This document shows, one piece after another, positions 35,901-45,445 of a stretch of DNA of 64,000 bases (position 1 is the stretch's first letter; the number at the start of each line of letters is the position of its first letter). This DNA comes from Candidatus Brachybacter algidus. Lineage in GTDB: Bacteria > Bacteroidota > Bacteroidia > Chitinophagales > Saprospiraceae. The notes beneath the pieces are model-generated. The model did not search any database, was not told the origin of the DNA, and saw only the letters and a list, made by a program, of their open reading frames with translations. The position numbers were made by a program, and so were the translations under genes. The stretch lies in the NCBI GenBank assembly GCA_016711705.1, contig JADJSK010000013.1, positions 124,001 through 188,000 on the forward strand. Reading direction: 5' to 3'.

Positions 35901-36968
35901 CTAAGAGCGGGATAAAATAATTTCTCGAGCGCAAAGTTCTGGAAACTGTTCAGGCGTAGATGCTACACATGTGATATCAAGTGCTGTATAAATCTCAGCT
36001 ATTTCTTTATTCCAGGTGGCCTTTCCTTCTTGATTCAGAGCTAGAATTACCAGTATCTTTTTGAAGGTATCCGAAGCGATTTTTGTAGTGGCAAGCATGC
36101 TGTCCACATCTTCCGTCTCATCGAGATCCGAAATAAGTACAAGTAAAGATCTCTCAGGATTTGGGCAACTTTGGAGGGCGTATTGAAAAGCTTTGCCAAT
36201 ATCTGTGCCACCTCCCATATGAGTAGAAAACAAAACGTCCACAGGGTCAGAAAGCTGACCACTAACGTCGGCGATCTCTGTATCAAAAAGAATCAGATGT
36301 GTGTTGAGTGCAGGTATCCTGCTGAATATGCAACCATATATCGCTGCATAAATCAGGGATTCATACATAGATCCTGACTGATCGATTAATATGTAAATAG
36401 TATCAATTGATTTTTGCCTCATTTGTCTGCCGATCAGCTTTTCGGGGATGACAGAACGGGTGTCGGGCAGGTAGGTGTGAAGGTTTTTATAAATAGTCTT
36501 ATGCCAATGAATGTGATTATACTTAGGTTTTCGATTCAGTAAAGGAGACCTCAGTGCACGGCCAATGGCAGCTGTAGTATTAAAGGAGAGGGTTTCGATG
36601 AGCTTTTTTGCTAATTCGTCGATTATAAGTCTGGCTTTATGTTTTGCCTGGTCAGGCAACAGCCCTTTCATTTTTAGAATGGCGACGGCCAAGTGAATAT
36701 CCGGAATAATATGCTTGATGAAGGTATCATCTTTCAACAATAGTTCCAGACCGAATTTGGTAACTGCGTCTTTCTGAAGGACGGATGCAACCTGAGGGGG
36801 GAAAAACAAGTCAATATCTCTTAACCATTCATTGACTTTCATAGAACGGCCCTGGCCGCTGCCGGAGTCGCCTCCATACACCCAGCCAAGGGCCTTGTCT
36901 ATAGTATGATCTTCTTCATTCCATTCTACCTCTTCAAACTCATCATCCTTGGCAGGATCAATGCTCAA
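35901..36968 (-). CDS. VWA-domain protein with MIDAS motif
   Basis: 355 residues from a TTG at 36968. The C-terminal half is a von Willebrand A domain with the MIDAS motif DQSGSM (about 193-198), a later GGGTD and a LISDLDE strand. The N-terminal half is helical. Members of this family usually start about 20 codons earlier; here an in-frame extension (FPEDDLLKKWSLIL) exists back to about 37030 but has no ATG, so the true start may be non-canonical or the start lost. In other bacteria such proteins pair with MoxR-type ATPases, but none is adjacent here. Confidence 0.8.
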   Translation of the reverse strand: MSIDPAKDDEFEEVEWNEEDHTIDKALGWVYGGDSGSGQGRSMKVNEWLRDIDLFFPPQVASVLQKDAVTKFGLELLLKDDTFIKHIIPDIHLAVAILKMKGLLPDQAKHKARLIIDELAKKLIETLSFNTTAAIGRALRSPLLNRKPKYNHIHWHKTIYKNLHTYLPDTRSVIPEKLIGRQMRQKSIDTIYILIDQSGSMYESLIYAAIYGCIFSRIPALNTHLILFDTEIADVSGQLSDPVDVLFSTHMGGGTDIGKAFQYALQSCPNPERSLLVLISDLDETEDVDSMLATTKIASDTFKKILVILALNQEGKATWNKEIAEIYTALDITCVASTPEQFPELCAREIILSRS

Positions 36969-37036
36969 AATGAGAGACCATTTTTTTAGAAGGTCGTCCT
37001 CAGGAAAAGTCAGAATGTCAGATAATTCGATAAAAA

Positions 37037-37267
37037 CTAAGCTCTTTTAGAGAATAAACTAAAAATCCAACAAAGTAAAAATGCTCCGATTACCGCAGTA
37101 AAGAAATATCCGGGACCTGTAAACCCAAGTTGTCCGAATATCCACCCACCGAACCATCCGCCAAGAATACCCAGCACGATGTTAATGATAATACCACTGC
37201 CGGTACCTTTAAAAAGTAAACTTCCAATAAATCCGGCTATACCGCCAATAATTAATGTCCACAACAT
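37037..37267 (-). CDS. GlsB/YeaQ/YmgE family membrane protein
   Basis: 76 residues forming three short Gly-rich membrane helices (MLWTLIIGGIAGFIGSLLF, IIINIVLGILGGWFGGWIFG, and a C-terminal YFFTAVIGAFLLCWIF). This family is linked to stress responses of the envelope. It ends about 70 bases before the VWA gene on the same strand. Confidence 0.9.
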   Translation of the reverse strand: MLWTLIIGGIAGFIGSLLFKGTGSGIIINIVLGILGGWFGGWIFGQLGFTGPGYFFTAVIGAFLLCWIFSLFSKRA

Positions 37268-37369
37268 AAAGTAATTATTTAATGGTTAAAGAATAGTATA
37301 CACATGGAATAAGAAGTCGTACATTGCGTTATAACTAGACCTCTCTTGACAAAGATATAAAAGAAGTAT

Positions 37370-37798
37370 ATGAAAAGCAAATATGTGACTCAATTAAAAG
37401 CACTAACGTTATTAATGATGCTAATGGTTTCATGCAGTACACCTGCAGAAGATTGGAATAACCCGAAGAAAATCTATAATCTCTTGTGCGCATGCCAGAA
37501 TAAAAACGGTAAAACCATTGATGAACAATTAGTTACAACGCTCAAAGAAAGAGGTATAGATGTGGGATCAACGGACAAAATAAATACTTATATTTCCAAC
37601 AATACAGAAGCTTTCATGAAGATCGTCGATGATAATTTCATGTCAGATACGGTATATTTAGCTAATTTAGTTACTGCTAAAGATACACTGATCTCTCACG
37701 GATCTAATATGGATGTGCAAGGCCAGGTTGGAGCACTTTTCTCAATAAAGGCTAAATATCCGGCTTGCATAGCGGCGCTGCCTTATATTACTCAGTAG
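37370..37798 (+). CDS. Hypothetical lipoprotein
   Basis: 142 residues with a lipoprotein signal (LMMLMVSCSTPAED, lipobox Cys about residue 22). The mature part has two further Cys (C40 and C42) plus one near the C-terminus and is mostly helical. Function unknown. It is divergent from the GlsB-like gene. Confidence 0.65.
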   Translation: MKSKYVTQLKALTLLMMLMVSCSTPAEDWNNPKKIYNLLCACQNKNGKTIDEQLVTTLKERGIDVGSTDKINTYISNNTEAFMKIVDDNFMSDTVYLANLVTAKDTLISHGSNMDVQGQVGALFSIKAKYPACIAALPYITQ

Positions 37799-38194
37799 AA
37801 ATCAGAAATCAGTAATCAGTGGTCAGTGGTTAGTAATCAGTTTGTATGAATGTTATCCTTCTCACCTTCTCACTCTCTCACTTTTCATAGGAAATGAGTA
37901 ATGAGTAATGGGTAATCGGTAATTAGAAGTTATAGGTCTGAAAGATCGTTTCCCGTCAGCAAATTGCATAAGTTGTTTGAGAAGAAATGAATCATATCAT
38001 GATGCAAAAAAATCAATAAAATCATCCTAATCAGCTAAATCAGCGGTTCAGACAGATGGGTAATGGGTAATGGGTAATAAAAAGTGGATTCTGGAATGAA
38101 AAGTTCTATATAAAAATAGAGTTTAGAAAAATCTCTGCAGTCGGATCAGCTTTTATTTTTCATTCTTCATCTTTCACTATTCATTATAAAAGGG
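37799..38194. repeat. Low-complexity intergenic repeats
   Basis: Imperfect short repeats such as AATCAGTAATCAGTGGTCAG (37808-37840), CTCACCTTCTCACTCTCTCAC (37861-37881) and GTAATGAGTAATGGGTAATCGG (37900-37922), then GGGTAATGGGTAATGGGTAAT near 38057-38080. These match the style of simple repeats at 26000-26250, 41897-41930, 47884-47950 and 51230-51285. There is no gene. The tRNA follows. Confidence 0.55.
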
Positions 38195-38265
38195 AGGTCG
38201 GTGGCGGGTTCGAACCGCCGTAGAAGCTTTTGCAGAGCTTTGCCTAACCACTCGGCCAACCGACC
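38195..38265 (-). tRNA. tRNA-Cys (GCA)
   Basis: Minus-strand cloverleaf: acceptor GGTCGGT (38265-38259) with ACCGACC (38202-38196), anticodon arm AAGCT-CTGCAAA-AGCTT with anticodon GCA (complement of 38231-38233), and T arm GGCGGTTCGAACCCGCC. The discriminator is U73 (38195), as universally found in tRNA-Cys. CCA is not encoded. Confidence 0.95.
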
Positions 38266-38657
38266 CTATTCGTTAATAGCGGCTGCAAAGATAAAACTAA
38301 AATTGAAATAAAGAAGGATGTGATGGATTTTTTGAACTAAGGGCATTCTGGAGAGTTCAAAATGAATGCGGATAATGTATGACATGAGTAATGATCATGG
38401 CTTGAACGCAGATCTTTTAAGACAATTATATTTTTATATGTTTTTTTTGAAACCAGATTTCATAAAAGAAAATGCACTATAAACCTGCTTTATTAGTTTC
38501 TTATTACACTTTCACTTTTCCGGGTTACAATATAATAATTTCAATATTCTTTAAATTTTTTTAGCATCATTTAATTATTCAGGATTACATGGTGTTCTTT
38601 CATTATTCAATTGATATTTTTTCCATTACATTTGAATAAACAAATAAACAGAAACTT
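38266..38657. other. Intergenic region upstream of the AI-2E family gene
   Basis: AT-rich, with no ORF or repeat that I can support. It should contain the tRNA-Cys promoter near 38270-38310 and the promoter for the plus-strand permease. Confidence 0.35.
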
Positions 38658-39716
38658 ATGTCGGGTGATCGGTTAATCCAAAAGTATATATTTTTCTTCC
38701 TCATTCTTGGGATTGCGGTTGTCATAGTCACAAACCTGACTTCATTTATCGCGGCAGGACTTGGCGCAACGATCTTTTATGTGCTGTTTCGGAATCAAAT
38801 GAGGAAACTATGTGAAAAGCGCAAGATGAATAAAACATTGGCAGCTTTGATAATTATCCTTTTATCCTTCTTTATTTTGGTTCTTCATTTTACGCTCATG
38901 GGAACACTCATAGCCAATAAAATTATTTTTTACATTAGCCAACCGGATCAGATCAATTCTTTGAAAGACATGGTCATGGAAAAGATAAAAATGCTCCCAA
39001 TTGATATCAAGCTGGATCAAATGATTTCAAAAATCACTGAAAATCTTGGAGGTGTTTTAAGTGGTGTTCTCAACAACGTTTTCGGCGTGCTGACCACGAT
39101 CGTGGTCATGTATTTTCTGCTGTATTACTTCCTTGTCAATTATGGGAAACTTGAAAGGTCATTGATCAAATACTTACCCATGCGTACAGAAAACCTAAAT
39201 ACGCTTGGTGAAGAATTGAAATCTATGACTTTTGTAAATGCCGTTGGTGTTCCGATTATAGCTGTCGTGCAAGGACTGATTGCTTTTGGCTTGTATAAAT
39301 ATGCAGATGTAGCTGATGCAGGTCTTTGGGCCATCCTCACAGGTGCTGCCTCCATCATTCCTTTGGTGGGGACCGGCCTTATTTGGCTTCCTATCACTAT
39401 TGTTTTGCTCGCCATGGGAAAATATGTGGATGGACTCGTAGTTGGTATCGGCTGTCTCATCGTTCTAGGTAATATCGACAATTTGATCAGAATGTATATT
39501 TCAAAGAAAATGGGAGATGTGCATCCGGTAGTCACTTTTCTTGGGGTATTCATGGGGCTTAATATATTTGGTATACCCGGGTTGGTCTTCGGTCCATTGA
39601 TCATTTCCTATTTTTTAATTTTTATAAAAATGTTTAAATTAGAATACGGTGCTAATGAACCTGGAGTTATCAAGGACCTGATAGAAAATATTCCGAATGA
39701 ACCACCCGGAATCTAA
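38658..39716 (+). CDS. AI-2E family transporter
   Basis: 352-residue membrane protein with about eight hydrophobic segments. The family features are the paired N-terminal helices, a central soluble loop (about 95-140), and the C-terminal LTGAASIIPLVGTGLIWLPI and LGNIDNLIRMYISKKMGDVHPVVTFLGVFMGLNIFGIPGLVFGPL region. Members export diverse small molecules or ions; the substrate here is unknown. Monocistronic. Confidence 0.92.
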   Translation: MSGDRLIQKYIFFFLILGIAVVIVTNLTSFIAAGLGATIFYVLFRNQMRKLCEKRKMNKTLAALIIILLSFFILVLHFTLMGTLIANKIIFYISQPDQINSLKDMVMEKIKMLPIDIKLDQMISKITENLGGVLSGVLNNVFGVLTTIVVMYFLLYYFLVNYGKLERSLIKYLPMRTENLNTLGEELKSMTFVNAVGVPIIAVVQGLIAFGLYKYADVADAGLWAILTGAASIIPLVGTGLIWLPITIVLLAMGKYVDGLVVGIGCLIVLGNIDNLIRMYISKKMGDVHPVVTFLGVFMGLNIFGIPGLVFGPLIISYFLIFIKMFKLEYGANEPGVIKDLIENIPNEPPGI

Positions 39717-39817
39717 AGATTTAAAAGTGTAAAATGCAAGGGCTACAATTTCCCCTGTAGCACATAGGTTTGGGGTTAGGAATAAAGGTTTGCTAATTCA
39801 ATTAGGCAAATATTCCT

Positions 39818-40933
39818 CTAAGCATTTGCCAGGTACAAATCATTCAACTGTTCCGTTAATTTTTTCGCATCGAATCTATCCAGGTGCTTTTTTATATTTT
39901 TTGGATCACCGATTTGTTTGGCTTTGTATGTTAATTCCATCATTTTAACAGATAATTCTTCTGCATTGTCCCCATTAATGTAATGCGCAATGTCACCTCC
40001 AGCTTCAATTAATGATGATCGACGAGTCGTAATGACCGGCGTTTGAGTCATAATTGATTCAAGAACAGGAAGACCAAACCCTTCCATCAAACTTGGGTAA
40101 ACAGAAAAATGAGATTTCCTGTAGAGTATATTTAATTCTTCTAGCTTCGGTCCGGTGATTCGGATGATCCAGTCTTTAAGTTTGTGTTTTTCGACCAATT
40201 GATCTATAATGGTAGCATAAGTACCTCCTGTCCCCACGATGACCAGGGGCATCCTGTCTTTAGGCTGCATCATTGCCATTGCGACGATTACTATTTCAAG
40301 ATTTTTTCTGCGGATGATGGAGCCTACATTCAAAATATATTCAGAAGGTAGAGCGTATTTTCTAATTACTTCTTCTGCATCAAAGTCTGATATTTCTCTG
40401 GAAAATTCAGGTGAGACTGTTTGATAGATTACTTGAACCTTAGCTTCTGGAACCTTGTAATGTTCCATAATATCTTGCTTCGTAGCATTACTGATGGCAA
40501 TAATTTTGTCTGAATGCTCGCAAGCGAATCGAAACTTGTTGTCATATATCAATCGGTCAAATAGTGGAAAATCCTCCGGAAAGTATTTATATAGCAGATC
40601 GTGAATAGTCACTACTGTTTTCAATCTTGAATTCTTAATACCAATAGGGAGTTCATGACTTAGACCATGATATAATTCTATTCCGTCGTTTTTTAATGCT
40701 TTTACTACACCCATGCTTCTCCAGCCAAGCTTGGTTATTCCACTGGGTGAAAATGGTTTATATCCCTTGTTGAAAAATGGAAGAGTGCGCTCATTTTTGA
40801 CCAACTTAGGAGCGTAGAGATGAATATCATGTTCAGGATGATATTTATGTAAGTTAGCCACAAGTGTTCTGGAATAATTTCCCAACCCTGTGGCATTCTG
40901 AAATAATCGCTTAGCGTCAAACCCTATTCTCAT
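39818..40933 (-). CDS. Glycosyltransferase family 1 (GT4-type)
   Basis: 371-residue GT-B fold enzyme. Seen are MRIGFDAKRLFQNATGLGNYSR at the N-terminus, LNVGSIIRRKNLEIVI at the start of the second domain, and the donor-binding SLMEGFGLPVLESIM with the E-x7-E motif. It transfers a sugar in envelope polysaccharide synthesis; specificity is unknown. It overlaps the preceding GT2 gene by 4 bases (ATGA), so the pair is one coupled operon. Confidence 0.93.
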   Translation of the reverse strand: MRIGFDAKRLFQNATGLGNYSRTLVANLHKYHPEHDIHLYAPKLVKNERTLPFFNKGYKPFSPSGITKLGWRSMGVVKALKNDGIELYHGLSHELPIGIKNSRLKTVVTIHDLLYKYFPEDFPLFDRLIYDNKFRFACEHSDKIIAISNATKQDIMEHYKVPEAKVQVIYQTVSPEFSREISDFDAEEVIRKYALPSEYILNVGSIIRRKNLEIVIVAMAMMQPKDRMPLVIVGTGGTYATIIDQLVEKHKLKDWIIRITGPKLEELNILYRKSHFSVYPSLMEGFGLPVLESIMTQTPVITTRRSSLIEAGGDIAHYINGDNAEELSVKMMELTYKAKQIGDPKNIKKHLDRFDAKKLTEQLNDLYLANA

Positions 40934-41853
40934 GAGACAGTGACCACTTTTTTGGAATATAAGTATAGCTTATACATACTCAGTAAACGTAACGATGGTT
41001 TATCTCCGTTCAGATTTTTGAATACTAAAGCATTAATAGCATCAAAAAACCATCGATAAATCCCGGCAAATCCAGATAAGCTCAATTTCGCGGCTGTCCT
41101 TATGAGTCTTATTTCTTGTAAAGGTTTTTCGTAATGACCAGACAATTTTAGTTTTTTTAAATTGAATACACTTTGACTGACCTTTTCTAAAAACACTTCA
41201 TTTGTATCAAGCGAGCTATGAAGTACAGGATTGTCTATCCCTATTACGTCTATTTGATGTTCCTTCAATTCATAACCCATAATAGTATCCTCGTGTCCAT
41301 ATTCCCGGATATTTTCGTCAAAACTGATAAACTTGAAAACATCCTTTTTAATTACAAAATTAGAAGACATAAAATGAAATCTTCCATCCGCCTGTCTGGT
41401 TGAATGCAATTTTGCAATAACTTTTGTTCCGTAAGTCCAATGAAGCATTTTATTAGCGTCGTAATTTGCTTTTTGAAAATAAGTGCCACCACAATAAACG
41501 GCATCTTCATTTTTTTCAAGGGCATCCAGATAAGTCTTTAGAAAGTCAGGATTTTCGATTATAGAATCTCCATCAAGGAATAGGCAATGGCTTCCTGTGC
41601 TGATAGAGGCCATATAATTACGTATGGCTGATCTTCCTATATTCTTGGATAATTCTTCGTAATGGATATGGTATTTTTCCTCTAAAAGCCTGTTTTTATT
41701 TTTATATACTTCTTCAGAAGCATCGTCCACTGCAATGATATTGACAAATCCGGCGAAAAGGGATGCCTGATTTGCAAGAGTTCTGACCAAAGGTTTGATA
41801 TCCTGATTGTAGATAGGGATACAGATGGATATAGATGTAATACTCTTTGCCAA
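40930..41853 (-). CDS. Glycosyltransferase family 2
   Basis: 307-residue GT-A enzyme. The N-terminus has ISICIPIYNQDIKPLVRTL and VNIIAVDDASEE, then HCLFLDGDSIIENPDF with the metal-binding DGD (a DXD variant) and YGHEDTIMGYEL, which resembles the catalytic ED motif. The C-terminus contains a weak hydrophobic segment. It is the first gene of the pair with the GT4 enzyme. Confidence 0.92.
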   Translation of the reverse strand: MAKSITSISICIPIYNQDIKPLVRTLANQASLFAGFVNIIAVDDASEEVYKNKNRLLEEKYHIHYEELSKNIGRSAIRNYMASISTGSHCLFLDGDSIIENPDFLKTYLDALEKNEDAVYCGGTYFQKANYDANKMLHWTYGTKVIAKLHSTRQADGRFHFMSSNFVIKKDVFKFISFDENIREYGHEDTIMGYELKEHQIDVIGIDNPVLHSSLDTNEVFLEKVSQSVFNLKKLKLSGHYEKPLQEIRLIRTAAKLSLSGFAGIYRWFFDAINALVFKNLNGDKPSLRLLSMYKLYLYSKKVVTVS

Positions 41854-42037
41854 AATAATGAATTTTAACTACTTCAAAAATTGGTAGCTGTTTGAAAAGT
41901 AAAGTTAGAAATAAGAAATTAGAAATTAGAATGAAACTCCGATGATTGTGTCAAGCAAATGAATTGAAAGAAAATTGTTTTAAATGATAATAAACTTCAA
42001 AAATATTATGCAATTATATGATTCCTTTCCATATCAT

Positions 42038-43594
42038 TTACGCCGCCCAACTCTCCCTGTCCAGACTCCTGAAATGTATAGCCTCGGCCAGATGCTCAAT
42101 TTTTATCTCTTCACATCCTTCTAAGTCAGCTATCGTGCGACTTACCTTGAGTATTCTGTCATAAGCACGTGCAGAAAGCTGTAGTTTATTCATGGCATTT
42201 TTCAGCAAAGTGACTCCCGCCGTAGAAAGTTGACATACTTCCCTGACCATATTACCTGGCATCTGAGCATTACAATATATATCTTGGAGAGATTCAAATC
42301 TGAGATCCTGGACCTTTCTAGCAGCTTCTACACGAGCCCTGATTAGTGTGCTGTTTTCAGGTGAAGGTGCATAATCTGCCAACTTATCATAGGAAACAGG
42401 TGTCACCTCCACGTGCAGGTCTATTCGGTCAAGTAATGGTCCAGAGATCTTGTTCAAATATTTTTTAACAATTCCCGGAGCGCATACGCAATCTTTTTCC
42501 GGATGATTGTAATATCCGCAAGGGCATGGATTCATAGAGGCTATAAGCATTAAACTGGCGGGATAATCGATCGTCTGGCGGGCCCGACTGATGGTCACCT
42601 TGCGGTCTTCCATAGGTTGTCGCATTACTTCAAGCGCTTCTCTTTTGAATTCAGGCAATTCATCCAAAAATAAGACCCCGTTGTGCGCAAGGGATATTTC
42701 ACCCGGACGAGGATTGGATCCGCCGCCTACAAGGGCTACATCACTAATTGTATGGTGTGGTGACCGAAATGGTCTTTGTGTGATTAAAGAAGCACCTTTT
42801 GATAGAATACCCGCCACTGAATGAATCTTGGTGGTTTCCAAAGCCTCTTTTAAAGTAAGCAAGGGTAAGATAGTTGGCAAACGTTTGGCCAGCATAGTTT
42901 TTCCGGCTCCCGGTGGCCCGATGAGTATGACATTGTGCCCACCTGCTGCGGCTATTTCAAGTGCTCTTTTTATGTTTTCCTGACCTTTGACATCCGCAAA
43001 ATCTTCCAGATATGTCATTTGATTTTCGAAAAATTCTTCTCTGGTATTGACCTCTACCCGCTTTAGTTCGCCATGTCCATTGAAGAAATCAGCAACAGAT
43101 TTTAAATTATCTGCAGCAAATACTTCAAGGTTATCGACAATGGCTGCTTCCCGTGCATTTTCAGCAGGTAATATAAAGCCTTTAAACCCTTCTTTACGTG
43201 CTTGAATAGCTATTGGCAAAGCTCCTTTTATGGGGCGTATTGCTCCATCAAGTGATAATTCTCCAAGGATGATATATTTATCCAGGAGGTCTTTTCTGAT
43301 AAAACCTGTAGCAGCCAACATACCGATGGCGATGGGTAGATCATATGCTGCTCCTTCCTTTCGGATATCTGCAGGGGCAAGATTGACAGTCATCCGGATC
43401 CGGGGTAATTTCATGCCGCTGTTTTTGGCAGCAGCTTCAATGCGCATATATCCTTCCTTGACAGCATTGTCAGGGAGTCCGACTAAAAAATAGCCAAGTT
43501 TGCCGGCTGGTATTTCTCCTCCGGAATTTACTTCGACATCAATTGTTTGGGCATCTACGCCGTGCGTAGCACTAGCAAAAACTTTTACTAACAT
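42038..43594 (-). CDS. YifB/ComM-family Mg-chelatase-like AAA ATPase
   Basis: 518 residues. There is an N-terminal ChlI/LonC-like domain (about 1-165), an AAA+ module with Walker A GPPGAGKTMLAKRLP (about 220-234), a Walker B FLDELPEF, and a C-terminal domain starting with a Cys-rich MNPCPCGYYNHPEKDCVC loop. ComM promotes branch migration during natural transformation in other bacteria. The role here is inferred from the family. Confidence 0.95.
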   Translation of the reverse strand: MLVKVFASATHGVDAQTIDVEVNSGGEIPAGKLGYFLVGLPDNAVKEGYMRIEAAAKNSGMKLPRIRMTVNLAPADIRKEGAAYDLPIAIGMLAATGFIRKDLLDKYIILGELSLDGAIRPIKGALPIAIQARKEGFKGFILPAENAREAAIVDNLEVFAADNLKSVADFFNGHGELKRVEVNTREEFFENQMTYLEDFADVKGQENIKRALEIAAAGGHNVILIGPPGAGKTMLAKRLPTILPLLTLKEALETTKIHSVAGILSKGASLITQRPFRSPHHTISDVALVGGGSNPRPGEISLAHNGVLFLDELPEFKREALEVMRQPMEDRKVTISRARQTIDYPASLMLIASMNPCPCGYYNHPEKDCVCAPGIVKKYLNKISGPLLDRIDLHVEVTPVSYDKLADYAPSPENSTLIRARVEAARKVQDLRFESLQDIYCNAQMPGNMVREVCQLSTAGVTLLKNAMNKLQLSARAYDRILKVSRTIADLEGCEEIKIEHLAEAIHFRSLDRESWAA

Positions 43595-43727
43595 AATATT
43601 TTGGTGTATTTGATTAATTGGTAGGCGAATATAAGCATTTTGGCATTAATATGTACAGACTTTGTTATTTTTACGAAGATAATTCTACTTTTATCCCGAA
43701 TCTTTCATTTACATAATTCAATTTTCC

Positions 43728-44231
43728 ATGAAATTTACCTCAGGAAATTTCCTCTACCTTCTTACAATAGCCTTTTCACTCACTAGTTTGTCTTTTACAA
43801 ATGTTCAAGTAGCATCATCTAATAAGGAGTTTGACGAAATCATAGATGCTTGGCATCATGCTGCTGCGACAGGCGACTCGGTTGGATTCTTCTCTCGTAT
43901 GACCGAAGATGCATTATACCTTGGAACCGATGAAACTGAAAGATGGACCAGAACGACTATGGGGAAAGATCTCGGCAAGTTTTTCAACGGAAAAAAGGCT
44001 TGGCATTTTATTGCTTACAACAGAATTTACACCGCACTTGATGATAAAAATACCATCCTTTTTGATGAAAGTCTGAAGACATGGATGGGGCCTTGCAAGT
44101 CTACAGGTATGATGCGCAAGGTCAAAGGGAAGTGGTTGATATCATATTATAATCTCAATGTAGCTGTGTCTAATGCGGTTGTTCAAAATTATCTTAAATT
44201 ATTAAAGGAAGAAGAGATCCTCAAAGATTAA
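43728..44231 (+). CDS. Exported NTF2/SnoaL-like protein
   Basis: 167 residues. A signal peptide (about residues 1-26) is followed by a cone-shaped NTF2-like fold: IIDAWHHAAATGDSVGFFSRMTEDALYLGTDETERW and a C-terminal MRKVKGKWLISYYNLNVAV. It resembles DUF4440/SnoaL_3 proteins. The ligand is unknown. bshB1 starts 5 bases after its stop, so the two are cotranscribed. Confidence 0.8.
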   Translation: MKFTSGNFLYLLTIAFSLTSLSFTNVQVASSNKEFDEIIDAWHHAAATGDSVGFFSRMTEDALYLGTDETERWTRTTMGKDLGKFFNGKKAWHFIAYNRIYTALDDKNTILFDESLKTWMGPCKSTGMMRKVKGKWLISYYNLNVAVSNAVVQNYLKLLKEEEILKD

Positions 44232-44235
44232 CGAA

Positions 44236-44964
44236 ATGTACAAAGTAGATATATTAGCCATCGGGGCGCATCCCGATGACGTTGAATTGTGTGCCGGAGG
44301 AACTTTGCTTAGAGCGATCCATCAAGGCAAGACGGTTGGATTGCTGGACCTTACTCATGGAGAATTGGGCACAAACGGTGACGGACCTACCAGACTTCTG
44401 GAAGCGGAAGAAGCAAAAAAGCGCATAGGTGCCTCATGGCGTTCCAATCTTGGAATAGCTGATGGATTCTTTACTGTTTCAGAAGATAATATAAAAGCTG
44501 TCGCCAGGTATATTCGTTTGGCAAGACCACAAGTAATTCTAGCGAATGCCGTTTCAGATAGACATCCGGACCATGGCCGTGCTGCCAAATTGGTCAACGA
44601 TGCGGTATTCATCAGTGGGCTTTCTAAAGTGGATTTGAGAAATGATGATGGTGAGATCATAGAACGATGGCGTCCTAAAATCGTCTTGAACTATTTACAA
44701 GATATGCATCTTGCACCTAATGTAGTTGTGGACATCACCCCTTATCAAGAGCAAAAAATGGAAGTCATCAGAGCATATGCTTCACAATTTTTTTGGAATA
44801 AAGACAATATTAAGACTCCCATCAGTGGTGAAGACTTTTGGGCATTTCTGGAAGCAAGAGCCAGAGAAATGGGTCGTGCAGGTGGTGTTGTTTTGGGAGA
44901 AGGGTTTACTAGTATGTTGCCTACGCTCGTTAATGACCTCTTTGATGTGCTTCCTGAGGCTTAA
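44236..44964 (+). CDS. bshB1: Bacillithiol biosynthesis deacetylase BshB1
   Basis: Removes the acetyl group from GlcNAc-malate in the pathway to bacillithiol, a low-molecular-weight thiol of Bacteroidota and Firmicutes. 242 residues. The zinc/catalytic motif AIGAHPDDVELCAGG, DLTHGELGTNGDGPTR, and the downstream SDRHPDHGRAAKLV with its metal-binding His are all present. The deacetylase fold is PIG-L/LmbE type. Confidence 0.95.
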   Translation: MYKVDILAIGAHPDDVELCAGGTLLRAIHQGKTVGLLDLTHGELGTNGDGPTRLLEAEEAKKRIGASWRSNLGIADGFFTVSEDNIKAVARYIRLARPQVILANAVSDRHPDHGRAAKLVNDAVFISGLSKVDLRNDDGEIIERWRPKIVLNYLQDMHLAPNVVVDITPYQEQKMEVIRAYASQFFWNKDNIKTPISGEDFWAFLEARAREMGRAGGVVLGEGFTSMLPTLVNDLFDVLPEA

Positions 44965-45445
44965 CTTTTCTCTATATTTGAATCGTTCTTGACAAATTAT
45001 GCTCAATCGCTTATAAGTAGCTTATTAAATTGCTATATACCAAATAGTTAGATTGATTTCTAATTTCTGACTTCTTCTATATAACTAAAACTAAATTTTA
45101 ATAGTTCAAGTATTTGACATATGTTGTTTAGATTTAAATTTTATAATCTCATTTGAGCATTCGCCCAAAAAAAGAATTATTAGCCACGAATAACACGAAT
45201 GATGCTTCGCATCTATCACGAATTTATTCGTGCAAATTCGTGCAATTATCTGCGATGCTGCTTGCTCGGTCGTGGCTAAAATATATGGAGTTTTGATCTA
45301 TCATAAAAGTTAGTATCATCTCTGTTCTATTTTCATCAAGTTATCTATTTAGATTTTGGAAGCAAAGTATTACATGTGTACTAATTTCTGACTTCTGACT
45401 TCTAATATTTTTAGAGTTTATTGATAGAGCTGAAACTTCAGTTAT
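44965..45445. other. Intergenic region between bshB1 and the LptF/G gene
   Basis: Convergent 480-base gap. It carries the inverted-repeat element at 45180-45279 and a low-complexity TTTCTGACTTCTGACTTCTAA run near 45387-45407. No ORF was found. Confidence 0.45.
45180..45279. repeat. TTAGCCACGA-type inverted-repeat element
   Basis: The ends TTAGCCACGA (45180-45189) and TCGTGGCTAA (45270-45279) are perfect inverted repeats. Inside, ACACGAAT, ATCACGAATTTATTCGTG and TTCGTGCAATT form further imperfect hairpins, plus AATGATGCTTCGC/GCGATGCTGCTTGC. It is probably a small dispersed palindromic element; only one copy is seen in this window. Confidence 0.6.
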
